Positions 16,344 to 24,961 of a stretch of 64,000 nt of DNA are shown here, one piece after another. Under the pieces are notes generated by a model. The model was not told the origin of the DNA. It saw only the letters and a program-made list of their open reading frames with translations, and did not search any database. Location of the stretch: positions 1-64,000 of the IMG/VR virus record IMGVR_UViG_3300009320_000008; one strand, written 5' to 3'. Origin of the DNA: a virus. Position 1 is the first letter of the stretch, and every line of letters begins with the position of its first letter. A program made the translations under genes and the position numbers.

Positions 16344-18974
16344 TCATAATTTATATTCCTTTGTTTCATACCAACTTGCGTTTATAGGGGCTACCTCATG
16401 TTCTATCTCCAAAGGTACGTTGATCCACGGAAAAACTTTTCTGACCTCTACGGTCCCAAAATGATCGATAGTTTCTATCACCCGTTTTAATTCTGACGGA
16501 TGTGTATTATGTATCATACAGTCATGTATTTGTCCCATCAACTTACTTTTCCATGATTCTTCTTTGGCAGTTCTAACAACCTGTATAATAGTCCACAGAA
16601 GAATATGGAATGCCGTTCCCTGTGTTTGATAGTTCGTACATTGGTTATAGGTCATATAGCCTTGGAATCTGAATCCCATATGACTATCGATGAATCCCAT
16701 TGACCTGTATTCTTCGTTGATCTCGTCTTTCCATTTATTATACGTAGGAAAGCGTTCGTTCCAAAATTTGTTTTCGTACTTTTGGCAGTGGTCTACAAAT
16801 GAATCAAAGCTTACAATTCGCATCCGAGTCATATGGTCTTTGACTCTGTATCCCTCCCGAATTTCAAGATCCATACAGTTTTCCCACAATGTTTTGGCGC
16901 ATTCTTTATACCATGATCCATAAAACTGTGGGAATACCCAACAATTCTTACTATAAAATCGGATCATCTTTGTAACTTCGTCCAAAGCGAGAATCCAAAT
17001 GTCGGATGCTGTATCTCTATGCATGTCGGTATTGGGATCTGTTACATATTTGATAAGGGCAGGGTCTTTATGGTAGCAACAACTCGTGCCGACCTCTACT
17101 CCACTGAAATCACTCTCTACAATTTGAAATCCTTCATAAGGCATGATGCCGGATCGTGTTAGTTTCTTTGCTTCTGGATCACGTTTTGGAATGTTTTGTT
17201 GATTCGGGTCATAACTTGAGGATCGAAAGCTGACCGGGATATTTAGGGCTATTGATGGGTGCATGACACCATTTATGGATGCTTCCAAGAATTGATTGGG
17301 ATAGGATATAACCTTACCCCATCTCCTTAGCCTTAAAACATTCCGTGTAAATTTGATGTTGATCTTTTTTAGGACTTCCTCATCGATTGACCAGTTCCCC
17401 TTATCTGTCTCCTTTGTTGGGGTGTGTTTAAGAATGTCGAACAGGATGATTTTCAAATGAGTTGGAGATATATCTTTCTCAACCTTTAAATTTTTTCCCG
17501 TATGCTCGTAGAAAAGAATTGCTTCCTCACTTTCCTCAAGGTCTTTTTTTACCTTCTTCATCTTTTCCACAAGATCGAGAATGGTTTTTGAATAGTATTC
17601 CGTGTCAGTAGGAATTCCGTTCATTTCCACGTCTGCGAGGGCAAGCGTACCTTCATGAAACAAGTCGTATGCCTCATAAAAGCCGGGGTTTTGCTCAAAT
17701 ATTGGAGTTTGACGATCAGCTAACCACAATTCATAGAGAGAATCCTTTCCCCCATACTTTAGTAATGAGTCAAGAGGACAGTCCATAATTGTATTGAACG
17801 CTTCTCCTGACTTAGCTTTCAGATAGGGATTTACAATTTGATTGTATGGAAACAATCCAAAGTTTAACATGATTTGAAAGTCAAGGGAGGTGATGCCTGA
17901 TCTGTTGTCAATGATATGGGAGGCCAACATTGTATCCCACTCCCATTCTTGAACTTCAACATCGAGGATCATCTTACTCCAAATATGTTCGAACTTGATA
18001 TTTTGAGCTATCTTGGAAATATTTTTGGCTTCAAGGATTTGACACCACAGGTCTTTAATTTGGTTTTGCTCATCCTGTGTGAAATGTCCTGCGTATTGAT
18101 ATGGAAATGACCATGCTGTTTTTTCGCCATTCGTTCCAGTGCAAGCAACACTTATGGTTGCTATTTTATGTCCTGGAATGTATGGTTTTATTCCAGTAGT
18201 CTCATAATCGAAAACAATCTCCGATTTATACCATAAAATATGATTAAGGATATCTATGACTTCATCGAATTTGTATAGGATACGAATGTCTTCCTCTGGC
18301 AGTTCTGGAATCTTATCTCCCTTTCTTACAAAGTCAAGGGCATAGTCCAGATCCCTTTCGAAAACTGACAGAAGGTTTTTGTTATTTTCATCACGAGAAG
18401 GATAAGAAGGATGAAACAAGGGCATTACCCATGCATTAAAACGTTTGTCGGGAATACGAAACCCTCTCCATTTTGTGATATTAAGATGCTTCCCTTCCAT
18501 TTCTTCTGCATACAGGGATTTTAAAGCTACACCTCCAAACACAAATATATATTCCGGTTTTAGCTTTTCTATTGTGTCAAACACTTTGGGACGGCAACAG
18601 GCTATTTCGTTATCGGTAGGAGTTCGATTCTTTTTCGTACCTGGAGTTTTGCCTTCCTCCCAAGGCCAGCAACTAATTGCATTGACTTTCCAGAAATCTT
18701 TGTCCAGATTGTAACCCCTCATCCTGAGCTTCTTTCTGAACCATTGTCCTATCTCTCCTTTCAACTGTTCTCCGAGTTCGTCTTCCGTTCCACCACTTGC
18801 TTCGAGAAGGATTAAAGTCTTTAGTTTTCCTTCACCTGTTACTTCCATTTTTGGGGAGAAGCATGTTCTATACAGACCACATTCAAGGCACTTCGGCCCG
18901 TCACTTGTAGCCCGAAAGTCAACACGGGTCTGGTCTTGCATTTCTTCAAGATCAAAGAATCCGGATTGTTTCAT
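16344..18974 (-). CDS. Family A DNA polymerase with N-terminal uracil-DNA glycosylase domain
   Basis: 876 residues. The N-terminal 215 residues resemble family 4 uracil-DNA glycosylases: Cys 29, 32 and later SCWPW and ACCRP for an iron-sulfur cluster, LEASGGTEDELG at the active-site loop, and HPSYPSR. A 3'-5' exonuclease follows (IVFDYETTG, NIKFEH, GGKDSLYEL). The polymerase has motif A SDFSGVEVG, motif B RFYSKNCWVFPQFYG and motif C QIHDCMI. SPO1 polymerase has a similar N-terminal domain. Should be the main replicative enzyme; the glycosylase part may remove or sense uracil. Confidence 0.93.
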   Translation of the reverse strand: MKQSGFFDLEEMQDQTRVDFRATSDGPKCLECGLYRTCFSPKMEVTGEGKLKTLILLEASGGTEDELGEQLKGEIGQWFRKKLRMRGYNLDKDFWKVNAISCWPWEEGKTPGTKKNRTPTDNEIACCRPKVFDTIEKLKPEYIFVFGGVALKSLYAEEMEGKHLNITKWRGFRIPDKRFNAWVMPLFHPSYPSRDENNKNLLSVFERDLDYALDFVRKGDKIPELPEEDIRILYKFDEVIDILNHILWYKSEIVFDYETTGIKPYIPGHKIATISVACTGTNGEKTAWSFPYQYAGHFTQDEQNQIKDLWCQILEAKNISKIAQNIKFEHIWSKMILDVEVQEWEWDTMLASHIIDNRSGITSLDFQIMLNFGLFPYNQIVNPYLKAKSGEAFNTIMDCPLDSLLKYGGKDSLYELWLADRQTPIFEQNPGFYEAYDLFHEGTLALADVEMNGIPTDTEYYSKTILDLVEKMKKVKKDLEESEEAILFYEHTGKNLKVEKDISPTHLKIILFDILKHTPTKETDKGNWSIDEEVLKKINIKFTRNVLRLRRWGKVISYPNQFLEASINGVMHPSIALNIPVSFRSSSYDPNQQNIPKRDPEAKKLTRSGIMPYEGFQIVESDFSGVEVGTSCCYHKDPALIKYVTDPNTDMHRDTASDIWILALDEVTKMIRFYSKNCWVFPQFYGSWYKECAKTLWENCMDLEIREGYRVKDHMTRMRIVSFDSFVDHCQKYENKFWNERFPTYNKWKDEINEEYRSMGFIDSHMGFRFQGYMTYNQCTNYQTQGTAFHILLWTIIQVVRTAKEESWKSKLMGQIHDCMIHNTHPSELKRVIETIDHFGTVEVRKVFPWINVPLEIEHEVAPINASWYETKEYKL

Positions 18975-19225
18975 ATTGTTTTCCTTGCATTGAATCCAAA
19001 TCCAAAATGTTTTCTCGTATTTGTTTTAATCACTTTTATTCCCATATATGAATATGGGGGAATTGGTAGTTGAGGATACCCGCCTTGGGCTTTTAGTCGC
19101 TTAAGCCATGGAACGAAAATATTGTATTCGACTTCTCCTAAGTATATAATTTCCGGAGTTCCATTAACTTTCATAGCTTCCGCTATTTTTTCAACAAATG
19201 CCAATTCCTTATTGGTTTGTTTCAT
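18971..19225 (-). CDS. Hypothetical protein
   Basis: 84 residues, overlaps the polymerase start (ATGA). Basic C-terminus (TRKHFGFGFNARK). LPIPPYSYMGIKVI suggests a short beta hairpin. No family recognised. Confidence 0.6.
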   Translation of the reverse strand: MKQTNKELAFVEKIAEAMKVNGTPEIIYLGEVEYNIFVPWLKRLKAQGGYPQLPIPPYSYMGIKVIKTNTRKHFGFGFNARKTI

Positions 19226-19515
19226 ATCTCACCTGTGTCTACAAACTTTTGGAGGATCGGAATCAGTTCTTTTACTTGATCTCTGGATAAATGCATACGT
19301 GTAGTCAAAAGAACGTCTTTTGGGATTGTGTATTTTGCCCATCCCGTCCCATTTGGTATGATTTTTGATGCCATAATTTGAGGATTGGCATCATCGATTC
19401 CAAACCATATTGCATCTTCAGTGGCAAGACTGCTTTTTTGAAGGGAATAGTTATTCTCATACAAGTCCACCATTTCGTAAAGAGCAAATCCTCTTTCCGT
19501 GTATTTCTTTTTCAT
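19222..19515 (-). CDS. Conserved phage protein of unknown function
   Basis: 97 residues from an ATG that overlaps the stop of the previous gene (ATGA). The protein has the pattern of a small conserved phage protein: a Tyr-rich start, an Ile-Trp-Phe-Gly core (AIWFGIDD), then MHLSRDQVKELIPILQKFV. I have seen this arrangement in replication regions of phages, but no function is known to me. Confidence 0.7.
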   Translation of the reverse strand: MKKKYTERGFALYEMVDLYENNYSLQKSSLATEDAIWFGIDDANPQIMASKIIPNGTGWAKYTIPKDVLLTTRMHLSRDQVKELIPILQKFVDTGEI

Positions 19516-20003
19516 ACTATACACTCCCTTTGTGACCATAGAAAAGGCTTGGTGTCTTTTGATAAATATAATGGATGATGGGGATGTCCATTTTTTGTTT
19601 CAGCCAAACAATATATATCAAGATTAAGAAGGTCTAATACTTGTTCATCCCGATCCATATGCTCTCCATTTGTTCCCCATGCTGCTATTACAAGATCGGA
19701 AGTCATGCATACACTTTGCAAGATGATATCATTATCTGGACCTATTGGATCAGGTTCTTTCATCATGCCTTCAGGTTTAGTGGACCTAAATGCAAACAGA
19801 TTTACCATAGCGATTTCGTTGTACCCCCATGCTTTAGCAAATCCAATACAGACACTAATGGTATTATCGTCAATATTTTCATCGGCTTTACTTGGATTTA
19901 ATCCAATAAAGGTCACTCTTTTTGTAGGAAAGAGACTTTCCCACCGGCGGTGAAGAACGTACCTATACTTCCTATCTGGAGAGAAGCTTGCAGATTTATG
20001 CAT
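19512..20003 (-). CDS. DUF1643 family protein
   Basis: 163 residues. The signature SPDRKYRYVLHRRW, FIGLNPSKADENIDDNTI, GFAKAWGYNEIAMVNLFAFRST is that of DUF1643, found in many phages and mobile elements. Its activity is not established. It sits between sliding clamp and polymerase genes. Confidence 0.85.
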   Translation of the reverse strand: MHKSASFSPDRKYRYVLHRRWESLFPTKRVTFIGLNPSKADENIDDNTISVCIGFAKAWGYNEIAMVNLFAFRSTKPEGMMKEPDPIGPDNDIILQSVCMTSDLVIAAWGTNGEHMDRDEQVLDLLNLDIYCLAETKNGHPHHPLYLSKDTKPFLWSQRECIV

Positions 20004-20247
20004 CCTCCACCTTCAGTCCTGGAAGTTTGTACATGTCAATACCGTGAGGAAGAACGAGGATTTTACAATCCTCTGGCAGAACACCTTTCCATTGATCTGT
20101 TATCATGGTCCTTTGTTCGTCTTCCATTTCGATAAAATGGTTATATAAATCGTGGTCTTTGAATTTTACAACAACCACATCCCCCGGCTTCGCCATCAAA
20201 CGTTTTACTTGAATGACCACGTCCTCAATCGCTTTTTGTTTGTCCAT
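19996..20247 (-). CDS. Hypothetical protein
   Basis: 83 residues, ATG 20245-20247 behind GGAAATTGCTG. Starts with a helix, then PGDVVVVKFKDHDLYNHFIEME, a beta-alpha pattern. Overlaps neighbours at both ends. No family recognised. Confidence 0.6.
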   Translation of the reverse strand: MDKQKAIEDVVIQVKRLMAKPGDVVVVKFKDHDLYNHFIEMEDEQRTMITDQWKGVLPEDCKILVLPHGIDMYKLPGLKVEDA

Positions 20248-20512
20248 CAGCAATTTCCTTTAATTTAAATAGGTATGCGTAATCATCTCCCATTTTACGT
20301 GTCATAATTTTTGCACATTCGGAACATAAAGACATAGCTCCTATTCCTAATCCCTTATGCATTTCTTTTTTTTCGACAGCGAAATACACAGGGGAATTTT
20401 CACAACGTTTCATAGGACGAGGACCGAGAGTCATAAATGATCCCATACGTTGTTCGGCTTGACATTGTTCTGGATCAATAGGTTCAACTTCTTGGATATT
20501 TAAGTCTTCCAT
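20225..20512 (-). CDS. Hypothetical Cys-containing protein
   Basis: 95 residues. KRCENSPVYFAV and SLCSECAKIM give Cys pairs spaced like a small zinc finger, with conserved-looking RMGSFMTLGPRPM before them. The following gene starts inside its end. Function unknown. Confidence 0.6.
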   Translation of the reverse strand: MEDLNIQEVEPIDPEQCQAEQRMGSFMTLGPRPMKRCENSPVYFAVEKKEMHKGLGIGAMSLCSECAKIMTRKMGDDYAYLFKLKEIADGQTKSD

Positions 20513-20513
20513 T

Positions 20514-21542
20514 TTACCCTACCATTGCCATAAGTATGTGTTTGAAATTGTCGGATTGAAACAGAACACGTTTTCGATCAGGAGAAATAATAACCTCCAC
20601 GGCTTTTTCGAGTACTTGAGAAAGGAATTCGGCATTCATTCCGACTTCAATTGCCTCCCCTTTATAATCGATATCCAATTCTTTCTCGATCCACTCCCTT
20701 CTTTCATTTGTTGTGTACGAACAAATAAGTTTTCCCTCTGCCAATTTTATAATCACTCCCTTTGGATCATCTTCTCTCTTTATGATCGTAACGGTTTTGA
20801 TCGCCTCCTTCAATTCTTTCCCCGGCAGAAGAAGTTTGTCTCCTTCAAACGATTTGAAGAATGGAGAATAGTCAGGGAACTGACCGACTATTTTCCGTGT
20901 ACTGAAGTTCAATCCGTCCTCTGTTCTAAAATGAATCCACGATTTGGATTGTGACACTTCGGTCACATAGTAGTTTGATATGTCCGGAGCAACAATGGCT
21001 TTGAGGAAGAAAGACTCCGTAATCTCTTTTGTCATCCTGAATTGGCTTACTCTCGTTCGATCCCCGGCATAAAGCATGTTGCCGATAGCATAAACACAGG
21101 TGGCGGTACCAAGTGACGCGTCCGAAGATGCCGAGAATGAACTGAGAAAAGCTCCTTCAACAAAGTCCTCTGGCAGAGGATGCCATTCTCCTTCGGCGGC
21201 CTGGTCTTTTATGGTCTGGATGCTTTCTGCGAGTTCATCTTCCTGCATCGTTCTGATTCCGGCTTTGATCGCTTTTCCTTCGATCTTGATACTTTTGCCG
21301 TCTTGTTTGACTTCGATAGTAGGAGAAGACATGTTCGACACCAGTCCGAAAAACTTATCGGCGGATATGCTGAAACCGAAATCAGTTTCGTATGGAAATG
21401 AAACCAGAACTTTGTCATTGAAAGTGACAACATCCTTTCCTGTGAACATAAAGTGGGACATCTGTTCGACCACTTTGGTTTTGGCAAGCCCGGGTTTAAG
21501 GGCTGTTAGTATGTCCTTTAGCTCCTGCCGTATTAGTAGCAT
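20514..21542 (-). CDS. DNA polymerase sliding clamp (beta-clamp-like)
   Basis: 342 residues from the internal ATG 21540-21542, chosen because AAGGAGG lies six bases ahead; the frame extends further upstream. The repeated beta-alpha architecture, the segment FSTRKIVGQFPDYSPFF (typical of the middle domain of beta clamps) and the end DNFKHILMAMVG support a DnaN-like clamp. It would tether the polymerase at 16344 and be loaded by the clamp loader at 13424. It overlaps the DpdA gene end by 47 bases. Confidence 0.8.
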   Translation of the reverse strand: MLLIRQELKDILTALKPGLAKTKVVEQMSHFMFTGKDVVTFNDKVLVSFPYETDFGFSISADKFFGLVSNMSSPTIEVKQDGKSIKIEGKAIKAGIRTMQEDELAESIQTIKDQAAEGEWHPLPEDFVEGAFLSSFSASSDASLGTATCVYAIGNMLYAGDRTRVSQFRMTKEITESFFLKAIVAPDISNYYVTEVSQSKSWIHFRTEDGLNFSTRKIVGQFPDYSPFFKSFEGDKLLLPGKELKEAIKTVTIIKREDDPKGVIIKLAEGKLICSYTTNERREWIEKELDIDYKGEAIEVGMNAEFLSQVLEKAVEVIISPDRKRVLFQSDNFKHILMAMVG

Positions 21543-22542
21543 TCTCCGCCTCCTTCTCTTTAAATACATTTCTGTATTCACTTTTGTGGTAATAAGAAAC
21601 CATTCGTAACCATTCTATATTATGCTCATTATAAAGAGCATTTATTTCATTGTTGCGGACCCCTACCCCTGCACTGTACAACTTCATAGTGTCAGTACCA
21701 CCAGATTTTATCATTGATACAGGTTTGGGAGGGGGAGCGAATAAATCATATGATTGAGGGATTGTAAAGGAAAAGGGCCACGGATCAAGATTTATCATAA
21801 CCGCTATAAAATATCTTGAATTGAGTTTGTCCCTCAAATAGAAGTTATTACACAGTCCTTCCTTGACTTTCGTTTCCTCATCATCTTCCCATGTCGATTC
21901 GCCTATTTCAAATCCGCATGACTCGAAATAAGCCGTTACTCTTTCCCGTTCCATGGGGGATAATGTTTCATAGTGTCCAAAGTCTTCTTTTTTATGGGGG
22001 GAGCGTGATGATATTTCGATTCTAACAGGAGCTTTTTTGTAATCGAACCTTCCATCTACGCATCTGGGAGTTAAAATGATGCCCATCCTACTTGTTGTCA
22101 ACCATGTTGAACTGTCAACCGACCACCATGGATAACGCATAATTAATTCCGTGGTTGTGAATCCCATGCCGTGGAACTTGGCAATGGGCATTCCATCATC
22201 ATCTGTGAGAAAGTCTGACCAAATCATATCAAGGTTTTTAATTCTTACGGATGTTGAAAGCTCAGTCAAAGCTCCAATACCTACATAATCCGAATCGGCA
22301 AGATACTTGGCAAGGTACTTGATAGGAGAAGCCGCATGATATACAGGCATGGGATCAAGTCCTGCTTCCTTCATGATCCTGAAGTTTTGCCAACTGGCTT
22401 CTCCATCTCCTATAACATCTAAGCTAACGTAATCGTCCAACAGATGTTTATGGTCGTGAAGGAATTGAATATAAACATCAAGGTCAAGGGTCTCACCTTT
22501 CCGCCATGCAGAATAAGCCCCGGAATCAAGCATAACCTTCAT
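21496..22542 (-). CDS. dpdA: DpdA-like DNA transglycosylase (preQ0 insertion)
   Basis: 348 residues. The N-terminus MLDSGAYSAWRKG with Asp6, then YVSLDVIGDG, PVYHAASP, GIGALTELS, KFHGMGFTT and YPWWSVDSSTW match phage DpdA-type relatives of tRNA-guanine transglycosylase. These exchange guanine in DNA for a 7-deazaguanine such as preQ0. The rest of the preQ0 pathway is encoded in the same window, which strongly supports DNA as the target. The C-terminal third is variable and not recognised. Confidence 0.85.
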   Translation of the reverse strand: MKVMLDSGAYSAWRKGETLDLDVYIQFLHDHKHLLDDYVSLDVIGDGEASWQNFRIMKEAGLDPMPVYHAASPIKYLAKYLADSDYVGIGALTELSTSVRIKNLDMIWSDFLTDDDGMPIAKFHGMGFTTTELIMRYPWWSVDSSTWLTTSRMGIILTPRCVDGRFDYKKAPVRIEISSRSPHKKEDFGHYETLSPMERERVTAYFESCGFEIGESTWEDDEETKVKEGLCNNFYLRDKLNSRYFIAVMINLDPWPFSFTIPQSYDLFAPPPKPVSMIKSGGTDTMKLYSAGVGVRNNEINALYNEHNIEWLRMVSYYHKSEYRNVFKEKEAENATNTAGAKGHTNSP

Positions 22543-22544
22543 AG

Positions 22545-22754
22545 TTACCTCTTATCTTGTAATTCATTATGGAGATTAATTCCGGGGTTTGGGCAGTCCC
22601 CATTGTTTCTAATGTCAGCCCATGACCATGGTTCCTCTCCGGTCACATGAAGAAGAAATCTTATCTCCCCTTCTGGTAATTCAAGATGGTTTGTGTCTCT
22701 AAGAATCTTTTGGACCTTGTCTGAAATATCTCTTTTTTGTGCTACAGAAAACAT
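22545..22754 (-). CDS. Small conserved phage protein
   Basis: 69 residues, start behind AGGGGGCAAC. The C-terminal half WSWADIRNNGDCPNPGINLHNELQDK is a pattern seen in small phage proteins of unknown role. First gene after the intergenic repeat at 22.8 kb, directly upstream of dpdA, so it may be cotranscribed with it. Confidence 0.65.
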   Translation of the reverse strand: MFSVAQKRDISDKVQKILRDTNHLELPEGEIRFLLHVTGEEPWSWADIRNNGDCPNPGINLHNELQDKR

Positions 22755-22775
22755 GTTGCCCCCTCATGTTGTTCA

Positions 22776-22791
22776 TATTAGCATATTATAG
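22776..22791 (-). promoter_or_regulatory. Candidate promoter -10 upstream of the dpdA operon
   Basis: On the minus strand GCTATAATATGC contains a consensus TATAAT about 30 bases before the gene start at 22754. The same GCTATA(A/C)T follows repeat copies 1 and 3. No good -35 is visible, so it may depend on another factor. Confidence 0.4.
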
Positions 22792-22797
22792 CGATTA

Positions 22798-22879
22798 CCG
22801 GCCATATAAGACAGTAAATAACGACTCGAAACAAAAACGCATAGTAAGGCATGCCCTAAAATTCGAACGTCTTAAAACG
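22798..22879. repeat. Dispersed intergenic repeat, copy 2
   Basis: Shares about 30 bp with copy 1 (CCGGCCATATAAGACAG and onward), and GCATGCCCTAAAATTCGAAC plus GTCTTAAA with copy 3 at 42.4 kb. It fills the gap between two minus-strand genes, downstream of 22882 and upstream of 22754. Confidence 0.75.
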
Positions 22880-22881
22880 CA

Positions 22882-23115
22882 CTACAGAAGCTTTTTTCCA
22901 TGCTCACATAAAGTTGGAATGTTTTTACTTATATCAAGTAAGGATGTTGATGTCTGATCGAAAGCTTTAAAAAGAACAGGAGAAATCTTTGAATCAGGAT
23001 CTATCATTCGTATCCCCAAATACATCCGAAGGAGTCTTAACGCTTCCTGATCAATTGAATTGATTACATTCTCCATTTGCTCGTAAACATTCTCGTCGGT
23101 TATTTCTTCTGTCAT
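22882..23115 (-). CDS. Hypothetical protein
   Basis: 77 residues from ATG 23113-23115, behind GGAGGAATA and overlapping the previous stop by one base. Helical, with LRLLRMYLGIRMIDP in the middle. Last gene before the repeat at 22.8 kb, so it probably ends a transcription unit. No family recognised. Confidence 0.6.
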   Translation of the reverse strand: MTEEITDENVYEQMENVINSIDQEALRLLRMYLGIRMIDPDSKISPVLFKAFDQTSTSLLDISKNIPTLCEHGKKLL

Positions 23116-23378
23116 TATTCCTCCAATTTTTGTTCGGCCATAATCCTGCAAGCGCAGATTAATACCATTGCAATAATGACATCCTCATGAACTATTTTTC
23201 GTCCTTTTTCAATATCGCAAACCTCACTGGGCTTTAGGCCAACAGCCCCTCCTAATTTACGAAAGGTAATCCTTGCTTTTGTTCTTGCAGCTTTTAGGAC
23301 TGCCTTAGGATCGTTTTCTTCTCCAGGAGACAATTCATCTCCAATATCGTCAATTATTATTTCAAGTTGGTCTGTCAT
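23115..23378 (-). CDS. XRE-like helix-turn-helix protein
   Basis: 87 residues. KAARTKARITFRKLGGAVG then LKPSEVCDIEKGRK is a typical XRE helix-turn-helix (about residues 30-65), preceded by an acidic arm. Probably a DNA-binding regulator of the modification genes around it; that link is inference from position. Confidence 0.75.
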   Translation of the reverse strand: MTDQLEIIIDDIGDELSPGEENDPKAVLKAARTKARITFRKLGGAVGLKPSEVCDIEKGRKIVHEDVIIAMVLICACRIMAEQKLEE

Positions 23379-23386
23379 TATTCCTC

Positions 23387-24058
23387 CTATAATTTATACC
23401 CGTGTTTCATCAAGGCCCGAAAAGTTTCCATCCGGCGTTGTTCGTCATACCCTCCCGCTAACATCTTTTCCAGATAAACAGGAATCTTATCGTATTCAAG
23501 GATCGGGTTTTCATACTCCTCAACGATGTCATTGTTAGTCAATGCTACCCACCGTCTGAAACAGGCAGTACACTGTCCGCAAGGCTTTTCAGTTTCAGCA
23601 TAACAGCTACGGGTAGACAGGAGTTTTTCGTAACGAGGATCGTGAACGTTGTCACAGTACCATTTTACCATGTTTGTTTTGGTCATTTCAGTGAATGGAG
23701 AATATACCTTAAAATCGAACATAAAACTCATTTGGGTCATGAATCTGTGTGTCCTGTCGGGAATGTCCATCTCCCCTTTTTGGACAACGAGAACAACAAC
23801 AGGAGCAGTATCTTTAACAGCATGTTTTGCTGCAATGAGGACAAGAAAGGCGTTCCTGTATGGGATGTTTGCGTCCGGCTCTTCCCAATCGCCGAGAAAC
23901 AAACGATCCTCAATTATCGTATCGGGAACAAGACGTATCACCTGATCGTGTTCAAATTTGGCATACCGATGCCCTATATCCACGTAAATGGTCTGAGGCT
24001 TTTCAAGGTAGTGCCATGCAATGTAGCTGTCCAGTCCTCCACTGAATAAAAGTATCAT
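23387..24058 (-). CDS. queC: QueC-like 7-cyano-7-deazaguanine (preQ0) synthase
   Basis: 223 residues. The PP-loop SGGLDS (residues 6-11) binds ATP, IPYRNAFLVLIAA matches the QueC core (usually VPGRN), and the zinc site is complete: Cys 152, 160, 163 and 166 in SCYAETEKPCGQCTAC. QueC turns carboxy-deazaguanine plus ammonia and ATP into preQ0. A second QueC-like domain is fused to an amidotransferase at 24954-26567, so this one probably serves base synthesis and the fusion acts later. Confidence 0.92.
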   Translation of the reverse strand: MILLFSGGLDSYIAWHYLEKPQTIYVDIGHRYAKFEHDQVIRLVPDTIIEDRLFLGDWEEPDANIPYRNAFLVLIAAKHAVKDTAPVVVLVVQKGEMDIPDRTHRFMTQMSFMFDFKVYSPFTEMTKTNMVKWYCDNVHDPRYEKLLSTRSCYAETEKPCGQCTACFRRWVALTNNDIVEEYENPILEYDKIPVYLEKMLAGGYDEQRRMETFRALMKHGYKL

Positions 24059-24306
24059 GATTCCCCCTTGGGTATAAATATGTAATTTTCAGGAACAAAC
24101 AAAAACGGATGATCATTAGGATGTTCTCGGCATAGTATCACCGCATAGAATTCGCAAGGACCATCAACAAGTCCAGGACGCTTGCCTTCCTTTAACATCT
24201 GACAGGCCTCCTCAAATATTTTCCACAATTCTTCTTTTTTGGTATGATAATGACCTTCTGAATAGTACTTTCCAGACTGTTTGAAATAGGTTATTGAAAC
24301 TTTCAT
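24055..24306 (-). CDS. Hypothetical protein
   Basis: 83 residues, overlaps queC by four bases. A beta-alpha-beta pattern with CEFYAVILCREH and FLFVPENYIFIPKGE. Conserved-looking but not recognised. Confidence 0.6.
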   Translation of the reverse strand: MKVSITYFKQSGKYYSEGHYHTKKEELWKIFEEACQMLKEGKRPGLVDGPCEFYAVILCREHPNDHPFLFVPENYIFIPKGES

Positions 24307-24308
24307 AA

Positions 24309-24647
24309 TTATTCCTCTATAAAATCCACAAGTCTTTTTTCACTTCCGTCAGGGAATTTCACCCACAGAAACTTTAAAAAACTATAGTAGGCATCCACAT
24401 TCCCACCACAATCAAAGTATTCATTAGGATATTCCCAAATGTCTCTACAAACATCTTTAACCTGATCCATTGAAACTATCTTTTCAAATGTGATCTCCGA
24501 TCCAAATATCTGACATTCATTCTGCTTTTTAATTGGTCGGATTTCAAAGAGTAAACCACCATAGTAATCGGCTATCTCCGAGATACCTGCGTCTTCACCT
24601 GCGGGACTTCCATCCAATATATGATAGTTTAAAATTTGGTTGCTCAT
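24309..24647 (-). CDS. Hypothetical protein
   Basis: 112 residues; ATG 24645-24647 overlaps the previous stop (ATGA). Acidic, with EIADYYGGLLFEIRPI and YYSFLKFLWVKFPDGSEK. No family recognised. Lies inside the modification cluster. Confidence 0.6.
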   Translation of the reverse strand: MSNQILNYHILDGSPAGEDAGISEIADYYGGLLFEIRPIKKQNECQIFGSEITFEKIVSMDQVKDVCRDIWEYPNEYFDCGGNVDAYYSFLKFLWVKFPDGSEKRLVDFIEE

Positions 24648-24961
24648 ACCTCCTCCATCCTGCATGAGTCATTATCAATATAAAGATCGGCTCGAAACTT
24701 TCCCATAATTAGGTAATGAAACATGACTTCGTGTTCCATAAGCCATTCTAAGGTCGATTTATATCCCTCCCAAGGACGGGCGGTATAAATGACAACATTA
24801 TTGTATTTGGCAAGGTTGTTAACCTTGTCTATATTCTCTTTGATTGGAATCATTTTTGGATAGTATAAATGAAAGTCCATCCATTCTATTATTCCTTCTG
24901 GAGCTGTGCATAGGGTTTCGTCCAGATCAACAGCTATGCTTTTTCCTTTTATTTCATCCAC
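24644..24961 (-). CDS. HAD-like phosphatase
   Basis: 105 residues. AVDLDETLC holds the nucleophile Asp and the general acid Asp (DxDxT), YTARPWE supplies the Thr of motif II, and KFRADLYIDND the late Lys and acidic pair. This is a minimal HAD fold of the kind found in phage nucleotide phosphatases. Located between amidotransferase-QueC and queC, it may act on nucleotides of the modification pathway, but the substrate is unknown. Confidence 0.8.
   Translation of the reverse strand: MDEIKGKSIAVDLDETLCTAPEGIIEWMDFHLYYPKMIPIKENIDKVNNLAKYNNVVIYTARPWEGYKSTLEWLMEHEVMFHYLIMGKFRADLYIDNDSCRMEEV

Noticed and set aside
16690-16923. Various plus-strand frames opposite the polymerase
   Set aside because: Antisense shadows of a clearly conserved protein.
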